Shown in pieces: positions 60,282 to 64,000 of a DNA stretch of 64,000 nucleotides. The stretch covers positions 372,001 through 436,000 of the forward strand of contig NZ_FSRT01000001.1 in assembly GCF_900143015.1 (NCBI RefSeq), written 5' to 3'. Position 1 is the first letter of the stretch. Every line of letters begins with the position of its first letter. The notes under the pieces are model-generated. The model was given only the letters and a program-made list of their open reading frames with translations. It ran no database searches and was not told the DNA's origin. Both the position numbers and the translations under genes were made by a program. Source of the stretch: Fibrobacter sp. UWB11. Lineage in GTDB: Bacteria > Fibrobacterota > Fibrobacteria > Fibrobacterales > Fibrobacteraceae.

Positions 60282-61592
60282 ATGAAAAATTTTTGTAAAA
60301 ATTTGTGGATCTTGGGGATTCTTTGCACCTTGTGGGCGTGTTTTTTTACATCGTGTTCCGAATCCGTTGACGCTGATGGACATCCTATACTTCCACCTGA
60401 TTCAAGTCGTCCCATAGTTCATAAACTTTATCCAAATGACTTGGCGAAGAATGATTCTGCTGCCGTTAACCTTGCCCGAGGAATTGCGCTTGTCGTTCAT
60501 CCGGGGGCTTCTTACTCGCTTTCATTTGATATTGATACAACGCAACCTGCTCCGGAATTGCAATTGTTCCGTACTTATGATTTGAAAAATTCAAAAAATC
60601 AGGTGGGAACAGTAAGAGTTCGGACGTTGTCACCTACTATAGTCGGAAATCGATATGTTTATTCTTTTGTTTGTGAAGAAAATAAAATGTCGATATGGTT
60701 TACCACGCTTGGAGTTGACGGAGAATATTATAAAGGCAACGTAGAGAATATCAGTTTTCAGGGGCTTGGCTCTTATAGCGACCATTTCTCGATTAATTTG
60801 ATTGTTGTTGGTTCTATGGTAAATACCCTAGACGGCAAGAATATTGATGAATTGTCGAGTTTTATGCTGAAACTTTTCCGTGAAAAATACTATGGTGTAA
60901 CGATAGATACTCTCTATGTGCGTTATGCTCAGAATCATCCGACTTTGGGTGCGTATTATCCGGCCGATCAGCCTTGGGTGGCTGGTGTAAGTTCTGAAGA
61001 TTTGTTTGTCAGTGAATTGACGGGTTGGCCCGAAGAAGGGCTTAGCAATGCGTTGAATATTGTACTTGTGCATAGCATTGGTGAAAATGATGTCATGGGC
61101 TTTTCCCGTTTGTTCTCTGGTGTGCTTGGGGCTGGCAATGAAAGTTCAGTCGTGATTGGGGAATACGTAAAAAAATCATCTAACGAATTTGAATTGCTTT
61201 CGTCGGACATCATTGCAATGACTGCAGTGCATGAAACGGGGCATTTTTTTGGACTTAGGCACACTTCTACAACGCGACGTGATCTAAACCAGACGATGAC
61301 TTTGAGTGATGGCACCCCTGTCGTTGTTGGGGACTTTTCGAATATTGAAGATGGTTTGACAGATACCCCGTTTTGTGAATATATTTTAAAGAGTGGTCTT
61401 TATAAGCAGGGTGAAAATCCCGAAGGCCATGCTCGTGAACGAGGTACTTATTTGGCGAAGTCTAGCATTTATTCGTGCCCTGATCTTGATAATATCATGT
61501 TCCCGGTAACGGTTGACGAACTAGATGATGCTTCGTTTACAAAGCAACAAATGGAAATAATTCGTTCGTCATTGATGATATTCCCGCATTAA
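60282..61592 (+). CDS. Metzincin-type (M43-like) metalloprotease lipoprotein
   Basis: 436 residues. The signal ends at Cys20 (LWAC) or Cys25 (FTSC). The long beta-rich N-terminal half (30-200) is unassigned. The protease domain has HETGHFFGLRH (His317, Glu318, His321, His327; HExxHxxGxxH) preceded by SSDIIAMTAV and followed by EDGLTDTPFCEYI. That post-motif xDxxxDTP is typical of pappalysin (M43) enzymes. It ends near DNIMFPVTVDELDD, where a Met-turn is plausible at NIM. It is probably surface-exposed and zinc-dependent. TAGGAG precedes ATG 60282. It is divergent from comEC and followed 2 bp later by the DUF4416 gene. Confidence 0.85.
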   Translation: MKNFCKNLWILGILCTLWACFFTSCSESVDADGHPILPPDSSRPIVHKLYPNDLAKNDSAAVNLARGIALVVHPGASYSLSFDIDTTQPAPELQLFRTYDLKNSKNQVGTVRVRTLSPTIVGNRYVYSFVCEENKMSIWFTTLGVDGEYYKGNVENISFQGLGSYSDHFSINLIVVGSMVNTLDGKNIDELSSFMLKLFREKYYGVTIDTLYVRYAQNHPTLGAYYPADQPWVAGVSSEDLFVSELTGWPEEGLSNALNIVLVHSIGENDVMGFSRLFSGVLGAGNESSVVIGEYVKKSSNEFELLSSDIIAMTAVHETGHFFGLRHTSTTRRDLNQTMTLSDGTPVVVGDFSNIEDGLTDTPFCEYILKSGLYKQGENPEGHARERGTYLAKSSIYSCPDLDNIMFPVTVDELDDASFTKQQMEIIRSSLMIFPH

Positions 61593-61594
61593 AA

Positions 61595-62131
61595 ATGAAA
61601 GCTTCTCAATTTTCTGAAAACGCTCAGCTGATTGCGTTTGTATTGCAAAAGGGCTCCGAGTGGGACCCGAATGTTATTGAACTTCTAGAAAAGACTTGGG
61701 GTAAGATTCGCCATAAAGGGCGCCTCTTTGCGTTTGATAAGACGGATTACTACAAGCCCGAGATGGGCGAAAACTTGTATCGCGGGGTAGTTTCATTTGA
61801 AAAGGAAATTCCGCCAGAGACGATTGCCGAAGAAAAGGAACGTAGCAATGCGCTGGAGCTCACGACCGCATCGGCAGAGACTCCGGAACTGCGCCATGTA
61901 AATATCGACATCGGCTATATGGACATGGATAAGGTGGTGCTCCCAAGTTACAAGCGCGGACCGTTTAAGCTCTATGCGGGCAAGGGCGTGTGGCTTGATA
62001 TGCTTTTGACGTATGCGAAGGGCGTTTTCCACCCGACTGCTTGGGCTTTTGACGATTTTATGAGGAACCCCTACCAGCACGATTTGCAGTTAATTCGCGA
62101 AAAATTCAAAAAAGCCCGAAAGGGTGGTTAG
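61595..62131 (+). CDS. DUF4416 family protein
   Basis: 178 residues, cytosolic, no signal. Family landmarks: AFDKTDYYKPEMGENLYRGVVSF, then RHVNIDIGYMDMDKVVLPSYK and KLYAGKGVWLDMLLTYA, ending TAWAFDDFMRNPYQ, where the family has a WTYPDY-like block. The function of DUF4416 is unknown. Its start is 2 bp after the metzincin stop, so it is co-translated. The stop codon TAG (62129-62131) is inside the first unit of a heptamer array. Confidence 0.85.
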   Translation: MKASQFSENAQLIAFVLQKGSEWDPNVIELLEKTWGKIRHKGRLFAFDKTDYYKPEMGENLYRGVVSFEKEIPPETIAEEKERSNALELTTASAETPELRHVNIDIGYMDMDKVVLPSYKRGPFKLYAGKGVWLDMLLTYAKGVFHPTAWAFDDFMRNPYQHDLQLIREKFKKARKGG

Positions 62132-62270
62132 TTGTTAGTCGTTGTTCATTGGTAAATGGTCATTAGTTATTAACTAATAACTAGTAACTTAGAACTAGTA
62201 ACTTGTAATTCCTAATTCCGACTTCCTAACTCCGAACTAATGAGTCAAAACCCATCTCTCAGCTCCCTGT
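62128..62270. repeat. Heptamer array overlapping the DUF4416 stop codon
   Basis: TTAGTTG, TTAGTCG, TTGTTCA, TTGGTAA, ATGGTCA, TTAGTTA (62128-62169), then inverted-sense units (TAACTAG, TAACTTA) and a TAATTCC/GACTTCC/TAACTCC series to about 62240. Confidence 0.8.
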
Positions 62271-62296
62271 TCTAACTTCTAAGTTCTTTTTCTTGT

Positions 62297-62304
62297 TATA
62301 TTAC
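62297..62304 (+). promoter_or_regulatory. Candidate box TATATTAC for the lipoprotein gene at 62308
   Basis: TAnnTT box 11 bp before ATG 62308 and 14 bp before ATG 62311. Confidence 0.4.
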
Positions 62305-62307
62305 AAG

Positions 62308-63513
62308 ATGATGAATAAGAAGTCTTTACTCCTTGGTCTTTCGACCTTTGCGCTTTTGGCGTGCTATAGTCCGGATCCGTTTGTTGCGGATTATTCCGAA
62401 AATTCTGGTTCAGGCAGCGAAGAAACCGCAATCGGAAAATTATTTCCGGTAGATGGTGACGAAAATAATGCCCAGCAAACCTGCAATCCTTCGGTCTCGC
62501 AAGATACCGTGAATTTCCCGGCATCGATGCTTTGGCTCAACTTTACCAAACTTAAGGTGAATAAGCATGATGCAGGCTATTCTGTGACTGACGTAAGGCA
62601 GCATGACCGCTTGACGGTTTCGGATACCGCAAATAATGTAAAGTGGTATTTGATGATCGACGAAGATAAGGGAGAATGCCAGTTCCAGGATCCGGAATGG
62701 AGTACGCATGCGGACTACATCGTGGCTTTGCGTGGCAAGCGCTTCGATAGCAATCAGTCTTGCGGCGATGCTCTAGACTTTGGTATTTTTGCCGTGCGCA
62801 CCTCGGATAAGAAAAAGTTCTGGTTCAAAGAAGAGGGGATTATCGAAGAGGCTACTCCGCATGTGTGGGTTGACCCTGCGGTAAAATCGGAAGGCGATGG
62901 CGATAATTCGTCTGTCGAGAGCTTCTTTGGAACGAAAAACGTACGCCTGACCTATATCGAGGGCGATAAGAATCCGCAAAGAAAAATCGTATTTGTGGAC
63001 TATGCGAATGACGCTAAGTCTATTCGTCTGAAAAAGCCTGCGGGCCGTGAAGACTGGAATATTGACAGTCCTTTAATTTCGCCGAATGGAAATTTTGTCG
63101 TTTACAATATGAAAGACGGGGAATCGACTTGGGAAGCCTATATCCAGGAGTTGTCCGAAAATTCTAAGGCCATCAAGATTGAACGTACAAAAGACATGAT
63201 GTCTGAACCGGCTCAACCGCATTGGTTTGCGTATAACGGTAGACTGTTTGTGCTGTGGACCGATTTCCCGGCCAATACATCCAAGATGCAGAACAAGGTT
63301 AAATTGCTTGAATCATCTGTTCAAGATGGTTCTGCTGGCCGTACATTGATGCGTGAAGTCCGCTTGACTGCGGGGGCCCCTTCGGATGTTGCTGTAGAAT
63401 GGGTCGGTGATAATCGTGTGGTAACGACTGTGCCTATGATGGGAGGCCGTTCTCCTGATGGCAAGTTCTTGGCAACTGGTACTGACAATGCTTATTTGCT
63501 TAAGCTCCCGTGA
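62308..63513 (+). CDS. Lipoprotein with beta-propeller-like repeats
   Basis: 401 residues; MMNKKSLLLGLSTFALLAC with lipobox LLAC (Cys19); a second ATG at 62311 may be the real start. The N-terminal mature part is Ser/Glu-rich. The rest has strand-turn-strand elements and a TolB/DPP-like repeat (SPNGNFVVYNMKDGESTWEAYI; late GGRSPDGKFLATGTDN), suggesting a propeller. Paired cysteines (C-QFQDPE, SCGDALDF) may form a disulfide. Function is unknown. It is followed 8 bp later by the next envelope gene. Confidence 0.75.
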   Translation: MMNKKSLLLGLSTFALLACYSPDPFVADYSENSGSGSEETAIGKLFPVDGDENNAQQTCNPSVSQDTVNFPASMLWLNFTKLKVNKHDAGYSVTDVRQHDRLTVSDTANNVKWYLMIDEDKGECQFQDPEWSTHADYIVALRGKRFDSNQSCGDALDFGIFAVRTSDKKKFWFKEEGIIEEATPHVWVDPAVKSEGDGDNSSVESFFGTKNVRLTYIEGDKNPQRKIVFVDYANDAKSIRLKKPAGREDWNIDSPLISPNGNFVVYNMKDGESTWEAYIQELSENSKAIKIERTKDMMSEPAQPHWFAYNGRLFVLWTDFPANTSKMQNKVKLLESSVQDGSAGRTLMREVRLTAGAPSDVAVEWVGDNRVVTTVPMMGGRSPDGKFLATGTDNAYLLKLP

Positions 63514-63521
63514 GGTTCGAC

Positions 63522-64000
63522 ATGAAAAAGAATTTTTTGATTGAAGGTTGTTCTCTTGTCGCGCTTGCTGCGGTTGCTTTTTACGCCGGCTTTAATTCGC
63601 CTGTAACGCCAGCGACTCCGTGGGAATCTATTGGCGGTTGCGGTGCAGGCGGTTCCGGTGGCGGTTCTGGTGACGGCATCAAGTGGATTGGCCAGGGAGT
63701 TTCGGGAGGTTATCTCGAAACGGAAGTCTTTACGAAGTATAACGTGGGGCAGAATTTTTCTGCACTGACTGTGACTCCGCATTTCTCGATTAAGCCTACA
63801 TGGGATACCAAAGTTGGCGTTTCGATTCCGTTCATGAGCCATCAGGGCGAAGTTCAGTATCGTAGCAATCAACCTCCGACGGATCGCACGACGGGCGGCT
63901 TCGGTGATATTTCGTTCGATTTCTCGAAGACGATTGGCAGTGGCGGTGCGGCTTCGCTTTCGGCATCTCTCACAATCCCGACGGGGCAGTACGATATCAA
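63522..64000 (+). CDS. Outer-membrane beta-barrel protein, C-terminus beyond window
   Basis: 159 codons are visible from ATG 63522 (MKKNFLIEGCSLVALAAVAF). The N-terminus is an export signal or short anchor, then a Gly-rich stretch (CGAGGSGGGSG). From about residue 50 strands typical of transporter-type barrels appear: FSALTVTPHFSIKPTWDTKVG, VSIPFMSHQGEVQYR, GGFGDISFDFSKTIG, ASLSASLTIPTGQYD. The pattern resembles the phenol-degradation MetA-like/DUF3187 barrel group, which I cannot confirm. It is 8 bp downstream of the propeller lipoprotein and probably its partner. Confidence 0.65.
   Translation, partial: MKKNFLIEGCSLVALAAVAFYAGFNSPVTPATPWESIGGCGAGGSGGGSGDGIKWIGQGVSGGYLETEVFTKYNVGQNFSALTVTPHFSIKPTWDTKVGVSIPFMSHQGEVQYRSNQPPTDRTTGGFGDISFDFSKTIGSGGAASLSASLTIPTGQYDI

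Overview
The window looks like a chromosomal segment of a Fibrobacter (F. succinogenes group). The evidence is a lipoprotein ending in a FISUMP-type domain, a TIGR02147-family regulator paired with a lipoprotein, a secreted GH30-type xylanase with a Fibrobacter-style C-terminal sorting tail, many lipoproteins, and promoter boxes of the form TAnnTTTG like those of the Bacteroidetes/Fibrobacteres side of the tree. Genus is inferred from gene families, not from a database match.

Layout. 1-4.7 kb, minus strand: the end of a secreted CrtC/AttH-like protein, then an aroE-aroKB-epimerase operon (shikimate pathway plus a deoxysugar reductase-like enzyme). 4.8-8.2 kb, plus strand: der, plsY and gpsA (ribosome assembly and phospholipid precursor synthesis). 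8.6-13 kb: a collagen-like FISUMP lipoprotein and, on the other strand, the GH30 glycanase. 13.2-19.3 kb: two polyprenyl-phosphate sugar transferases flanking hom, then nadC and a UDP-glucuronate decarboxylase (exopolysaccharide and metabolism genes mixed). 19.4-22.1 kb: a DUF3943 outer-membrane protein and an AraC regulator.

22.2-32.8 kb is the main accessory island. Six consecutive paralogous genes encode exported, mostly lipid-anchored proteins made almost entirely of 24-residue MORN_2/YwqK-like repeats. They are AT-rich and use codons unlike their neighbours. One copy is broken by an out-of-frame deletion, one has lost its lipobox cysteine, and one carries a recent 216-bp internal duplication. 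No toxin gene is adjacent.

32.8-47 kb holds mostly envelope genes: a nucleotidyltransferase-like protein, a TPM-domain protein, three linked envelope proteins, lnt, rsmI, lpxH, an AbrB-like duplicated protein behind a sigma70-type promoter, two alpha/beta-hydrolase-like proteins lacking the nucleophile serine, and the TIGR02147 regulator-lipoprotein pair. A tRNA-Gln(CUG) lies at 47.1 kb. 47.4-50.7 kb is an operon of an RNA m5C methyltransferase, trxA, hisF and tldD. clpB (52.5-55 kb) has a textbook sigma54 -24/-12 element upstream. hisC-hisN, comEC, a metzincin-type lipoprotein, a DUF4416 protein and two further envelope proteins complete the window.

Intergenic DNA is unusually structured. 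Arrays of degenerate heptamers (TTAGTCA-like) with strict 7-bp period recur near promoters and overlap one start codon and at least two stop codons. There are also dispersed palindromes of the GTCATgCCCG type, a 62-bp repeat in two copies 37 kb apart, and two MITE-like elements sharing a core. Several promoter boxes lie only 12-14 bp from the start codon, suggesting leaderless mRNAs.
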